A stretch of DNA of 64,000 nucleotides. It comes from Planctomycetota bacterium. GTDB taxonomy: Bacteria; Planctomycetota; Phycisphaerae; Phycisphaerales; Zrk34. How positions within the stretch are numbered: position 1 is the stretch's first letter; every line of letters starts with the position of its first letter. The position numbers were made by a program, and so were the translations under genes. The DNA is taken from positions 182,130 through 246,129 of the forward strand of contig WGMD01000006.1 in the NCBI GenBank assembly GCA_016125255.1. The letters run 5' to 3'. The notes under the pieces are model-generated. The model ran no database searches and was not told the origin of the DNA. It saw nothing but the letters and a program-made list of their open reading frames with translations. Shown piece by piece: positions 53,371 to 61,018 of the stretch.

Positions 53371-53922
53371 ATGCCTGATCGCGATCATCCCGGCGAGGCG
53401 GCTTCCGACCACGTGCTCAACGTGCAGCAGTTGTTCGTTCGCCACACGCGCGCAATCCGCGGATTCGTCCTGTGTCTGGCCCCCGGGCCCGGCGATGCGG
53501 ACGACATCATGCAGGAAGTGTTTCTCGTGCTCACGCGCAAGGCGGACCAGTTCCAAGCCGGCACCGACTTTGTCGCATGGGTCTGCTCGATCGCACGCTT
53601 CGAGGCGCTGAATCATCTTCGCCGCGTGCGTCGCAACCCGGTGACGTTCTCGCCGCAGACGGCGGCGCTGTTGGCGGATGCGTACACGGCCCCGGCGGAA
53701 CTCGACGACTGGGTCGAGGCGATTCGTCGATGCATGGAGCGGCTTTCGCCTTCGGCGCGTCAGGCAATTCATTCGCGCTACGGCGACGGGCGCAAACCGG
53801 CGGACATCGCCAGCGCGATGGGCATCAAGCCCGAAACAGTTTACGTGACGCTCTCAAAAGCGCGGGCGGCCTTGCGCTCGTGCATGGAAGGCCGACTCGC
53901 GGCGGAGGGCGCCGATGTCTGA
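53371..53922 (+). CDS. Cassette F ECF sigma factor
   Basis: 183 residues. Region 2 contains APGPGDADDIMQEVFLVLTR and FVAWVCSIARFEALNHLRRV. Region 4 contains CMERLSPSARQAIHSRYGDG and RKPADIASAMGIKPETVYVT. The stop overlaps the sensor start by 8 bases. Unlike the other cassettes, no GAAAA/TTTTC box was seen upstream; the region has a TTTTTTC run at 53311-53317 and ggatttttcgcgacg near 53338. Confidence 0.9.
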   Translation: MPDRDHPGEAASDHVLNVQQLFVRHTRAIRGFVLCLAPGPGDADDIMQEVFLVLTRKADQFQAGTDFVAWVCSIARFEALNHLRRVRRNPVTFSPQTAALLADAYTAPAELDDWVEAIRRCMERLSPSARQAIHSRYGDGRKPADIASAMGIKPETVYVTLSKARAALRSCMEGRLAAEGADV

Positions 53923-55393
53923 TCAGATGCAGCTATACGCATGGATCGACGCCTATCTCGACGGCAAGATGACCGCCGACGAAATGGCGTCGTTTGACGC
54001 GATGCTGCGCAGTGATGCGGCGGCCCGCGGCGCGTTCGTCGATGCGCTGCGGTTTCATCATGCGTTGGTCGAATCGATCGAACCGGTCGTTGCGAAGGTT
54101 GATCCAATCGTCGAGCCGCACCGGCTGTTTGTCGGGCCGTGGGCAGCGGCGCTGGCGGCGTGCGTACTGCTGGCGGCGGGTTTGTGGTTCGCGTTCGCAC
54201 CAGGCGAAACGCCGGCACCGCGGACCGGGGCGGCGCTGCCGCCGAAGGTGGCGATGTTCACGGACGCACAGGATGCGGTGTTTGCCGAGGGATCGGCGGC
54301 GCCGAGTCTGGGTGAGGATTTAACCGCGGGGCCGATTCGGCTAACGTCCGGGACGGCTCAGGTGATGTTCGCGTCGACGGCGGTGGTCGATCTGACGGGG
54401 CCGTGCGAATTTGAAATGACGGGGCCGAATCGCGGGCGTCTGCGCGCCGGGCTGATGCACGCTTACGTACCGGCGCCGGCGCAGGGGTTCGCCATCGACC
54501 TGCCCGGCGGGGCGAGCGTCGTCGATCTGGGCACGGCGTTCTACCTCGAAGTCGATCGCGACGCGGCGTCCGTGCGCGTCACACAGGGATGGGTCGAACT
54601 GACGCAGAGCGGCGCCCGACGGGTGCTCGAAGCGGGGCGCGTCGCTGAACTGCACGGCGACAAAGACGCGTGGACATGGATCGATGTGGACCAGAGCGAC
54701 TTCGCCCGCCGCACCGCCGCGATGGATTTCATCACGGTCGAGTCCGATCCGGCGGACGGCCTTCTGGCGATGGATCCGGACGGCGTGATCAATCGCAATC
54801 CCGACGGGTCGATGGCGAACTTCGATGAAGCAGCCCGCCCGCGCTACAGCCGCATCGGCTCGGCGGGCAACGGCGAGGTGCGGCAGGACGCGATCTACTT
54901 CTTCGAGTTGCCGACGCTCGCCGATCCGTCCGTGCTCGAACGCGCGGAGATTCGGCTGAGCTTTCTGGCCGTCAACTTCACGCCGAATTTCAACGTTGAC
55001 GCCTACGGCCTGCGCGGGCGGGACAAGGCGATGGCGGACGATGCGGACTTTTTCTGCGGACCGCGCGATGATCGCAACGCCCTCTTCGCCGACGATCTGA
55101 TCAAGCCCGCGGATGAAACGGGCATCGTGTCGATTCACGGCCCGGCGCTGTCGGCTTATCTGCGCGAGCTGTATGAACAGGACGGCCGGCCGCGTGTTCG
55201 ATTCGCCGCGGTGCGGCTCAATCCCGACGTCGAGCAGCCGGGCAAACGCTGGTCGGGTTATGTCGTGGGCTTTTACGAAAATCGTCCGGATCACAAGTTC
55301 ACTCCCGGCGAACGATACACCGATGGTTATGTGCGCGGCTTCGATCGACATCGCCCGCAGCAGCCGCCCCAGCTTCGCATCCCGCAACAATGA
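53915..55393 (+). CDS. Cassette F FecR-like transmembrane sensor
   Basis: 492 residues. The cytoplasmic part contains MQLYAWIDAYLDGKMTADEM, and the TM helix lies at about 74-95. The FecR core contains LTGPCEFEMTGPNRGRLRAG, AQGFAIDLPGGASVVDLG and VRVTQGWVEL. The C-terminal half (IYFFELPTLADPSVLERAEI, FNVDAYGLRGRDKAMADDAD) resembles a beta domain often found in exported PEP-CTERM proteins, related in look to DNRLRE domains. Its core matches cassette C most closely. Confidence 0.83.
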   Translation: MSDQMQLYAWIDAYLDGKMTADEMASFDAMLRSDAAARGAFVDALRFHHALVESIEPVVAKVDPIVEPHRLFVGPWAAALAACVLLAAGLWFAFAPGETPAPRTGAALPPKVAMFTDAQDAVFAEGSAAPSLGEDLTAGPIRLTSGTAQVMFASTAVVDLTGPCEFEMTGPNRGRLRAGLMHAYVPAPAQGFAIDLPGGASVVDLGTAFYLEVDRDAASVRVTQGWVELTQSGARRVLEAGRVAELHGDKDAWTWIDVDQSDFARRTAAMDFITVESDPADGLLAMDPDGVINRNPDGSMANFDEAARPRYSRIGSAGNGEVRQDAIYFFELPTLADPSVLERAEIRLSFLAVNFTPNFNVDAYGLRGRDKAMADDADFFCGPRDDRNALFADDLIKPADETGIVSIHGPALSAYLRELYEQDGRPRVRFAAVRLNPDVEQPGKRWSGYVVGFYENRPDHKFTPGERYTDGYVRGFDRHRPQQPPQLRIPQQ

Positions 55394-55502
55394 CATCCAA
55401 CCCGTGCGGCGACTCCATGAGTCGTCGCAATCACGCCGCCGCGGAAGGTCTGTGGTGGACGCTGTTTTGAGCTTTCGAGGCAGAAGACACAGGAGATGCA
55501 CA

Positions 55503-56459
55503 ATGAGTAAGTTCGCAAACGTCACGATGATCGCCATGCTGATGAGCGCCCTTCCGATCACCGCGAGCGCGTCGACGATCACATGGGACGGCGGCGGGTC
55601 GGGCAATGTCTGGACGACCGGCGGCAACTGGTCCGATGACAACGCTCCGTCGGCCGGCAACGCCTACGTCGTCAGCGGCGCGGTCACGGTCGAGTCGCCC
55701 GATTCGACAACTGTCACCTTCAACGGCGACAGTCTGACGCTCAACAGCGGCTCGACGCTGCGGCTGTTCCGCACCAACGGCGGCAGCTATTTCGAGAACA
55801 ATCGCACCTTCGCATCGCTTTCCCTCAACGGCGCGACCGTGCGTTACGACTCGTCCAATGGCTCCATCGGCCACATCATCAACGGCCCCGTTTCCTTCAG
55901 CGGGACCAATACCTTCAACGGCGTCAATGGCAACTTCACCAACCGCCTGACGTTCACCGGCGCACTTTCCGGCACTGGCACGCTCAACGTGACCCGCAGC
56001 ACCACCGGCACAGCGCGAGCCGTGCGACTGACATCCGCCGTCAATGTCAGCGGATTGTCGACCGACTGGTCGGTCACGGGCGCGGGGTCGAGCGATGTGA
56101 TGGAACTGGAGCTTCAGAACCTCGGCTGGGGCGGCGGCGATCTGGCGCTCAACAACTTCAGTCTGCTGACGCTTTCGAACACCGGCGCATACATGCAGTC
56201 GACGAGCGATGTGACGATGACGAGCTCCGCGGCGATCAATCTCGGCTCGGTGTCAACGTCGCTGACGATCGACAACTTCACACTCAACGGCCACTTCATC
56301 GATCACGGCGTCTACACGACCGCCGATCTGACCGCGTTCGGCTTCGGCGGAACATTCAGCGGTTCGGGCACGCTGATCATCCGCGCCACGCCGACCCCCG
56401 CCGCCCTGCCCGCCGGGCTGATGCTCATGCTCGGCGTCGTCGGACGGCGCAGACGGTGA
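55503..56459 (+). CDS. Cassette F exported PEP-CTERM-type beta-helical protein
   Basis: 318 residues. A signal peptide (TMIAMLMSALPITASA) is followed by STITWDGGGSGNVWTTGGNW, the autotransporter-like opening also seen at 10800-13850, and beta-strand-rich Gly/Ser/Asn/Thr sequence. The tail is [13 protein letters not shown], a helix and RRRR. An aggaga precedes ATG 55503. The 109-base gap after the sensor gene shows no terminator. Confidence 0.85.
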   Translation: MSKFANVTMIAMLMSALPITASASTITWDGGGSGNVWTTGGNWSDDNAPSAGNAYVVSGAVTVESPDSTTVTFNGDSLTLNSGSTLRLFRTNGGSYFENNRTFASLSLNGATVRYDSSNGSIGHIINGPVSFSGTNTFNGVNGNFTNRLTFTGALSGTGTLNVTRSTTGTARAVRLTSAVNVSGLSTDWSVTGAGSSDVMELELQNLGWGGGDLALNNFSLLTLSNTGAYMQSTSDVTMTSSAAINLGSVSTSLTIDNFTLNGHFIDHGVYTTADLTAFGFGGTFSGSGTLIIRATPTPAALPAGLMLMLGVVGRRRR

Positions 56460-56467
56460 ATTTTCGG

Positions 56468-56504
56468 AAGCTCAGGGATGGCTAGCCCTGAGCTTTCCAT
56501 TTTT
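56468..56504 (+). terminator. Hairpin and T-run between cargo and prepilin of cassette F
   Basis: aagctcaggg (56468-56477) pairs perfectly with ccctgagctt (56486-56495), 8-base loop, then ccattttt. Could reduce transcription into the prepilin gene. Confidence 0.6.
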
Positions 56505-56518
56505 CAAGGAAACGGTCC

Positions 56519-57211
56519 ATGTGTCGGAAAGCCTTTACGCTGATCGAACTGCTCGTCGTCGTCGCCATCATCGCGGTGCTGATCGCGATCCTCATTCCCT
56601 CGCTGGCGCGGGCCCGGTCCGTGGCGCGCGTGGTGGCGTGTTCGTCGAACATTCATCAACTCGTCTCGCTGACGCGCATGTACGCCAATGACAACCGGCA
56701 GTATCTGATGACCGGCACAGGATTCGGGGAATACAGCGATCTGCTGAATTTTCCCGGCGAAGCGCAGAAGATGCGTGAGCACGGATTCGGTTACTGGTGG
56801 GGATTGGGCAGATTATATTACCGCAAATATTTGATGGATCAGCGTTTGTTTTTCTGCGCGGACAGCCCGCTGAAAATGCCCGACCCCTGGCCGGTGCCCT
56901 GGCCGACGTCCAAGACGGTGTACGGATCGTATGACTACAACTTCCTCGTGACTCGGACCGGCGGGGCGCTCAATCGGCATCGCCTCTATGCGACGCTCAG
57001 CGAATTCCGCCCCGGCGATCCGATCATCATGGACATCGCTTCGCGCACTCAGTACTACGCCCACGAGGACACCAAGGGTTGGAACGTCGGACTCAGCGAC
57101 GGGTCCGTCGACTACAAGGTCAATCAAGCCATTTTCGATGACCCCAACAACCCGCAGCAGAACTTCTACCTCTTCGTGCAGAACCTCGAAAAGCTGATGC
57201 CGATCCCGTAA
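56519..57211 (+). CDS. Cassette F prepilin-like protein
   Basis: 230 residues with a very short leader (MCRKA) before [20 protein letters not shown] and RARSVARVVACSSNIHQLVS. Alanine, not glycine, precedes the phenylalanine. The C-terminal H-EDTKGWNVGLS-DG keeps histidine and DG but with an 11-residue spacing. caagga upstream of the ATG supports the start. Shortest of the six prepilin-like genes in the window. Confidence 0.85.
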   Translation: MCRKAFTLIELLVVVAIIAVLIAILIPSLARARSVARVVACSSNIHQLVSLTRMYANDNRQYLMTGTGFGEYSDLLNFPGEAQKMREHGFGYWWGLGRLYYRKYLMDQRLFFCADSPLKMPDPWPVPWPTSKTVYGSYDYNFLVTRTGGALNRHRLYATLSEFRPGDPIIMDIASRTQYYAHEDTKGWNVGLSDGSVDYKVNQAIFDDPNNPQQNFYLFVQNLEKLMPIP

Positions 57212-57240
57212 CGCGGCCGGCATCGATTGGCAAGAGGGAA

Positions 57241-57269
57241 GCCCACGGACTTTGTCGGTGGGCTTTTTT
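57241..57269 (+). terminator. Terminator of cassette F
   Basis: gcccac (57241-57246) pairs with gtgggc (57258-57263) with an inner gac/gtc stem, followed by tttttt. Confidence 0.88.
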
Positions 57270-57278
57270 CCTGCGCAC

Positions 57279-57311
57279 AAAAAAGCGACCCGGCGGGTGG
57301 AACCGGGTCGC
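57279..57311 (-). terminator. Terminator of the porin gene
   Basis: Reading the minus strand, gcgacccgg and ccgggtcgc (57303-57311 and 57285-57293) form a 9-bp stem followed by tttttt (complement of 57279-57284). Confidence 0.88.
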
Positions 57312-57359
57312 GAATCGGTCGCCCTCGGCGGCCGAGGGTCACGCAATGTCAGACACGCA

Positions 57360-58787
57360 TCAGAAGAGCAATTGGTACTGAGCGCGGACGGTGTACTGCC
57401 CGTCCTCGCCTGCGGCGTCGCGCTGGAGCCCTTGACCCGATGAGAAGCCGGGGCTCAGGAAGGCCGTATTCAGCGGGGCGTCGAAGTAGGTGAAATCGAG
57501 GGTGAACTTCGCGGCGTGCTTGTGCTGATACCAGTTGAAGCCGACGGTGTACTCGTTGACGTCCTGATCATTGAGCGTACCGGCGACGCGGGACTTGTCC
57601 ATCATGATGCGCCCGTAGCGGACAAACGGCTCGATGGTGTCGGGGACGATCATGTAACCGACCATCGCCTCCAGACCGTAGTCATCGGTCGTGGTGCTCG
57701 GCGTGGTGCCGGACTCGGTGTGACGTCCGTAACCGGCGACGAACAGGGTCAGGCCGGTGTTCTTGTACATGCCGTCGACGGTCCAGCCGACAAAGTCGCT
57801 GTTGGCGGCGCTGGTGCCGGTTTCGGCGGCTTCGTAGTGCACCGCGGCGCCGATGGACAGCGATTGCGGATCCTTGGACCATGCGGCGAAGTCCTCGGTC
57901 TGGCCCCAGTCACCGGCCAGCAGCACGTCGCCGCGCAAGGTCGCGCCGATGTCCGTGCCGTCGGCTGTGAAGTCGGAGAACTGCATGCGGCCTTGATCCA
58001 GCGAACCGCGGAATCGGAGCATGTCGGTCTTGTAGTCGAACATCACGCCCTGCGTCCAGTCGAGGCGGAAGATCTCCTGCACGCTGGAGCGCTCGACGGC
58101 CATTTGCTTGCTGGAACTGATGAGATTCTCACGCTGGAACGGCGCTTTAAAGCGACCGGCGAGCACCGTCAAGTTGTCGGCGAGCTTGTAGCTGACCCAT
58201 CCTTCTTCGAGGACTTCGGCGCCATCGGCGCGTTCGGCGGCGAGGACGAGCTTATAGCCGAAGTCGTTGAAGATGTGGCCGCCGACCTTGAACTTGGCAC
58301 GGCGGAACTGGAAGCCGCTCTGGTCCGCATCGTTCTGAGTCGTGGTGGTGACGACCGTGGGCACGGGCGGGGTGCCGGCGGCGACGACGGAGTTGACGGT
58401 CGTCTTGCCGGGGTTCTCACGATGGTCGTAAATCCAGCGGGTCTGAAGCTGGCCCTCGAACTCCATCAGGAAGCTGCCGTCTTCGGACGAGAGGTAGTAA
58501 TGCTTGTTGTACCCGGCGGTGAGCCCGCCCTCGGCGAGGGACGCGCGGGTGTCGGCATCGCTGAGCACATCCTTGATCAGCGCCTTGACCTCCTCGGCTC
58601 GGCGCTCGGTGAGCCAGGATTCGTCGTCCTTGGCACGCAGGCGAGCGACCTCGGCCTTGAGGGCCTTGATCTCCGCCTGCACATCCATGTTCGGCTCATC
58701 CGCGGCGAAACATGGCGTCGCCAAACCGAGCATCGCCAGCAATGCTCCCTTGGCCAGTTGTCGACCGGTCATACGCACCTCGTACAT
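57360..58787 (-). CDS. Porin, phosphate-selective porin O/P-like
   Basis: 475 residues. A signal peptide (ALLAMLGLATPCFA) is followed by a short coiled coil (MDVQAEIKALKAEVARLRAK), as in many planctomycete and cyanobacterial porins. A beta-barrel then contains FEGQLQTRWIYDHREN, FQFRRAKFKVGGHIF, VSYKLADNLTVLAGRFKAPF and RMQFSDFTAD, and ends with the aromatic QYQLLF typical of outer-membrane proteins. aaggag precedes ATG 58787. Solute specificity cannot be told from sequence. Confidence 0.85.
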   Translation of the reverse strand: MYEVRMTGRQLAKGALLAMLGLATPCFAADEPNMDVQAEIKALKAEVARLRAKDDESWLTERRAEEVKALIKDVLSDADTRASLAEGGLTAGYNKHYYLSSEDGSFLMEFEGQLQTRWIYDHRENPGKTTVNSVVAAGTPPVPTVVTTTTQNDADQSGFQFRRAKFKVGGHIFNDFGYKLVLAAERADGAEVLEEGWVSYKLADNLTVLAGRFKAPFQRENLISSSKQMAVERSSVQEIFRLDWTQGVMFDYKTDMLRFRGSLDQGRMQFSDFTADGTDIGATLRGDVLLAGDWGQTEDFAAWSKDPQSLSIGAAVHYEAAETGTSAANSDFVGWTVDGMYKNTGLTLFVAGYGRHTESGTTPSTTTDDYGLEAMVGYMIVPDTIEPFVRYGRIMMDKSRVAGTLNDQDVNEYTVGFNWYQHKHAAKFTLDFTYFDAPLNTAFLSPGFSSGQGLQRDAAGEDGQYTVRAQYQLLF

Positions 58788-58902
58788 GAAGCGTCTCCTT
58801 GAAGAACGCGGGGTGGGGAACAATCCATCCGTGACACGAGGTGCAGTGTTCCGAAATTCGGTTAGTGAAGATTGAGAGTTGTGTGAGAAAATGGTGAAGA
58901 AT

Positions 58903-58931
58903 AATAGAAAAGTTCTCTTTTGGTTTGTCAA
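58903..58931 (-). promoter_or_regulatory. Sigma-70-like promoter of the porin gene
   Basis: On the minus strand ttgaca (58931-58926), a 17-base spacer and tctatt (58908-58903); tattat overlaps the -10 region. It lies about 115 bases before the ATG in an AT-rich gap (58788-58976). Confidence 0.65.
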
Positions 58932-58976
58932 GTTAGCCCATTTGTAAACAATCCGGGGGCATCAAGCGACAAATCG

Positions 58977-60884
58977 TTAGGGATTGGTCAAAGCGGGCGG
59001 ATTTGTGTTAGGAACGGGTGTCCCGGCATCGGCGGCGGCAGGCGCAGCGGGATCAGGGGTTGGTACGGGTGTTGCGCCGTCGCCGGGGGAGGCCGGTTCG
59101 GACGCCGGTGCATCGCCGGGCGAGGATTCCTTATCGAAAAGGTGCTCGGTGGCGCGGCTCAGGAAAAGGATATTCCATGCGGTGGCGGTCGTCGGGCCGT
59201 GCCCGCCGCCCCACGACCCATCCGGCGCCTGCGTGGCGACAAGCCGGGCGGCGTTGGTTTCATACCAATCGACGCCATTGATCTCCTGCGTCTTTGTGAG
59301 CGTGCAGGCGCGCTCCAGGCCATACAGAAAGTAAGGATTCAGCTCATTGATGCCCTGCGCACCAAGCCAGTCGAATCCGTGTTCGATGGCCTTCTCGATG
59401 TCGGTCTTGGGAACCTTGGCGACGACCTTTCCGGCGGCGGCGGGATCGCCGGGGCTGTCGTACGTGTCCTGCCGCTCCAGGCGATGCTTGTTAAGCATCA
59501 GGTAACAGATGGCCAGACTGCCGATGCCGGCGGTGGTCATGGCGCGCGTCGGGGGCTTGCCCTCCTTGTAGACCCACGACCCGTCGGGCTGCTGAATGCT
59601 CATGAGATACTGCGCCTGCTTGATCCACCAATCCTCACGCAGCGAAATCTCCGTTCGGCGAGCCGCCCACATGCCCAATAGCGCATACTGCTGAATGGAC
59701 ATGTCATGTCCCCCGCGTCCGGCCCCGCCGCCGTAGCTGTACGACTCGGTGCCCTTCTGGTTCTTGTTGAGGCCGACGAGCAGTTTGCGCATGGCGTCCT
59801 TCATGCGCAGGCGGTCGGAAGCGATCTGGGCCTTGGAACGGACGAGCGAGCCCTCGGTGAGCTGCCGCTCGCGGACTTCACGAAGCTGGTCCAGCGCGAG
59901 CATGACCAGCCCGCAGTTGTACGTGCCTTTGCTCTCGACGCCGGGCGAGTTCTGTGCGTAAAAGAGCATCGGCTCGATCGTCAGCGCCACGGCGGGAATG
60001 TCCGGGTTCACGCCGCTCTTGAGCAGCGCGTAAACGCACAACGCGGTATGCCCGATTTCGTCGACGAACTGGCCATTGTACTTGTACCCGCCGGCGTACT
60101 GGCTCAGCAGATATTTCTGCCCGTTTTCGATGGCCTTGTTGATCTTGTCCTGAAGTTCCTTCTCCGCTTTGGCGCGGTCGGCGGCCTTGGCCTTGGCCAT
60201 CTGCTCGTCGAGCGCCTTAAGTCGTTCCGCTTCCTTTTGCGCTTCCATCTCCGCCTGTTGGCGAGCCGCGAAGTCCGCCGCCTGTTTCTTTTCCTCCGCG
60301 GCCGCCGCATCTTCGACGGGCGCGGACTCGACGGGCGTGAACGTCGGTGCGGGCACGGCCACGACCGGCGGCGGCTTGATCACCGGCTGCGGCGTGATGA
60401 TCGGATTGGACGGCGGCTGATTCATCGCCACCGGCCGTTCCGGCTCGCTCATCGCGCCCATGCTGAACTTGATGATCAGACCGACCACCACCAGTGCGGC
60501 CAGCGCGCCCGCCCCCGCGACGATCTTGAGCGTCATGCCCTCACCGGAGCCGCCGCCCGCGCCCCCGCCGAGGTCCGGCAGCGACGAGGCGACAAGCGTC
60601 CCCTTGCGCAGATCCAGGCCGCAGTTGGTGCAGATCACCGCGCCGCTCGACACGCCGCTGCCGCACTTGGGGCACGGCTTCTGTCCGGCGGCGACGGTTG
60701 GCTTCTTCACCGGCGCGATTTCGTCCATCAGGTCGAACGCCGGCGCGCCGCCCCCCGCCGCCTTCGCCGCGCCGGGTACGCTGATCGCACCGCCGCAGGA
60801 CGGACATTTGATCCGCTTGCCGGCAAGCTCTTCTTTGACCTTCAGTTGTTTGTGACAGCCGCTGCACGTGACGATCTGCGACAT
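58977..60884 (-). CDS. Zinc-ribbon, transmembrane, coiled-coil, prenyltransferase-like toroid protein
   Basis: 635 residues. Two N-terminal zinc ribbons (Cys7/10/27/30 and Cys71/74/85/88) are followed by a TM helix (about 118-140), a Pro-rich stretch, a charged coiled coil (about 195-245) and an a/a-toroid region of the squalene-cyclase/prenyltransferase type (about 250-590; IGHTALCVYALLKSG, YSYGGGAGRGGHDMSIQQYA, MSIQQPDGSWVYKEG, VATQAPDGSWGGGHGP). A Pro/Ala-rich tail ends it. The zinc ribbons would be cytoplasmic and the toroid extracytoplasmic. No cyclase active-site acid motif was recognised. Known from planctomycetes without assigned function. Confidence 0.8.
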   Translation of the reverse strand: MSQIVTCSGCHKQLKVKEELAGKRIKCPSCGGAISVPGAAKAAGGGAPAFDLMDEIAPVKKPTVAAGQKPCPKCGSGVSSGAVICTNCGLDLRKGTLVASSLPDLGGGAGGGSGEGMTLKIVAGAGALAALVVVGLIIKFSMGAMSEPERPVAMNQPPSNPIITPQPVIKPPPVVAVPAPTFTPVESAPVEDAAAAEEKKQAADFAARQQAEMEAQKEAERLKALDEQMAKAKAADRAKAEKELQDKINKAIENGQKYLLSQYAGGYKYNGQFVDEIGHTALCVYALLKSGVNPDIPAVALTIEPMLFYAQNSPGVESKGTYNCGLVMLALDQLREVRERQLTEGSLVRSKAQIASDRLRMKDAMRKLLVGLNKNQKGTESYSYGGGAGRGGHDMSIQQYALLGMWAARRTEISLREDWWIKQAQYLMSIQQPDGSWVYKEGKPPTRAMTTAGIGSLAICYLMLNKHRLERQDTYDSPGDPAAAGKVVAKVPKTDIEKAIEHGFDWLGAQGINELNPYFLYGLERACTLTKTQEINGVDWYETNAARLVATQAPDGSWGGGHGPTTATAWNILFLSRATEHLFDKESSPGDAPASEPASPGDGATPVPTPDPAAPAAADAGTPVPNTNPPALTNP

Positions 60885-61018
60885 GGGCCGACCTCCGGGC
60901 GGAAGCCGCCGTCACGTCATCCAACGTGACGGGATTCACACAAGCCCGCCATTGTCAACATTGTAACAAATTTTCCCACTCGCAAGCGCAGACCGCACTG
61001 ATCAAGCCCGTCGCAACC

